Assembly: GCA_021399435.1 (NCBI GenBank) | Contig: JAJTUP010000095.1 | Span: forward strand, 1-64,000 | Origin: Diaporthe sp. PMI_573 | Lineage: Eukaryota > Ascomycota > Sordariomycetes > Diaporthales > Diaporthaceae | DNA length: 64,000 nucleotides | Reading direction: 5' to 3' | Part shown: piece by piece, positions 63,809 through 64,000 of the stretch | Layout of the letters: each line of letters opens with the position of its first letter | Numbering within the stretch: the stretch's first letter is position 1 | The notes under the pieces: generated by a model | What the model saw: the letters and a program-made list of their open reading frames with translations, nothing else | Told to the model about the DNA's origin: nothing | The model's database searches: none | Made by a program: the position numbers and the translations under genes

Positions 63809-64000
63809 ATGGGAACGCCGCAACAGAACATCGAACTATCCCTAGCCAGACCAGTTCATACCAGTACCATTGTTGCTTTCAATGGATTGCGGACCTCCCA
63901 CGTCGTCCTCAGTCCAGGTGGGCTACAGCCCGTGAGAGACGGTCAACTCACCAGCCATCTCGCAAGAGACACGGAGAGCCACCGTCAGGTTCACCGCGTC
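63809..64000 (+). CDS. Possible gene start, cut by the window edge
   Basis: ATG 63809 (AGCACAATGG) opens a frame that stays open for 64 codons to the end of the window (MGTPQQNIELSLARPVHTST and onward). Balanced composition and lack of stops suggest coding, but no motif is recognised in the visible part. Confidence 0.35.
   Translation, partial: MGTPQQNIELSLARPVHTSTIVAFNGLRTSHVVLSPGGLQPVRDGQLTSHLARDTESHRQVHRV

Noticed and set aside
1..64000. tRNA and rRNA genes
   Set aside because: No convincing T-loop (GGTTCGAATCC-like) plus acceptor-stem pairing was noticed by eye; a tRNAscan run would be decisive.

Overview
This window reads as a gene-poor, transposon-rich stretch of a filamentous ascomycete nuclear genome (Pezizomycotina). 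The reasons are: short spliceosomal introns of about 40-140 bp with GTAAGT/GTATGT-type donors, CTAAC/CTGAC branch points and AG acceptors; fungal-only protein families; and fungal transposons (pogo/Fot-like, hAT, a LINE). There are no operons, no rRNA, and I found no convincing tRNA. The species cannot be told from the sequence.

Layout. 0-6 kb: a small C2H2 zinc-finger gene and an almost intact pogo-like transposon with perfect 42-bp terminal inverted repeats and a TA duplication. 6-15.4 kb: the most interesting block, three spliced genes that look like fungal cell-death or non-self-recognition genes. They are a 1341-aa zinc-finger/TPR protein with near-identical 42-aa repeats, a divergently transcribed 1020-aa protein ending in a subtilisin-like (S8) protease with an intact Asp/His/Ser triad, and, tail-to-tail 113 bp further on, a 283-aa protein that I interpret as a fungal gasdermin-like pore former. 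Gasdermin plus neighbouring protease is the known arrangement of Podospora het-Q1/het-Q2. 16-23 kb: hypothetical genes and a 5'-truncated LINE. 23-28.3 kb: a transposon nest, with an internally deleted hAT (8-bp target duplication) inside a decayed pogo element, followed by a second, nearly full-length hAT that abuts and truncates a ferric-reductase-like gene.

30-46 kb: sparse. It holds a small secreted cysteine-rich protein with a Kex2 site, a 140-bp LINE shard, an EST1-like gene fragment, a possible LTR, a three-exon zinc-finger/retropepsin-like gene, a small MADS-like protein, a TPR remnant and a two-exon helical protein. 47-49 kb: an intact three-exon cytochrome P450. 49-64 kb: hAT and MITE debris, several hypothetical genes (one split by a frameshift), a four-TM protein, a coiled-coil/retropepsin-like gene, a PPP phosphatase remnant, a decayed second copy of the zinc-finger/retropepsin gene, and the start of a gene cut by the window edge.

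How the genes work together: the only functional module I would propose is the 6.2-15.4 kb cluster, where a protease could process an adjacent pore-forming protein and a repeat protein could act as a fast-evolving sensor. Most of the rest is repeat-driven debris plus single accessory genes. All assignments come from reading motifs and splice signals; no database search was made.
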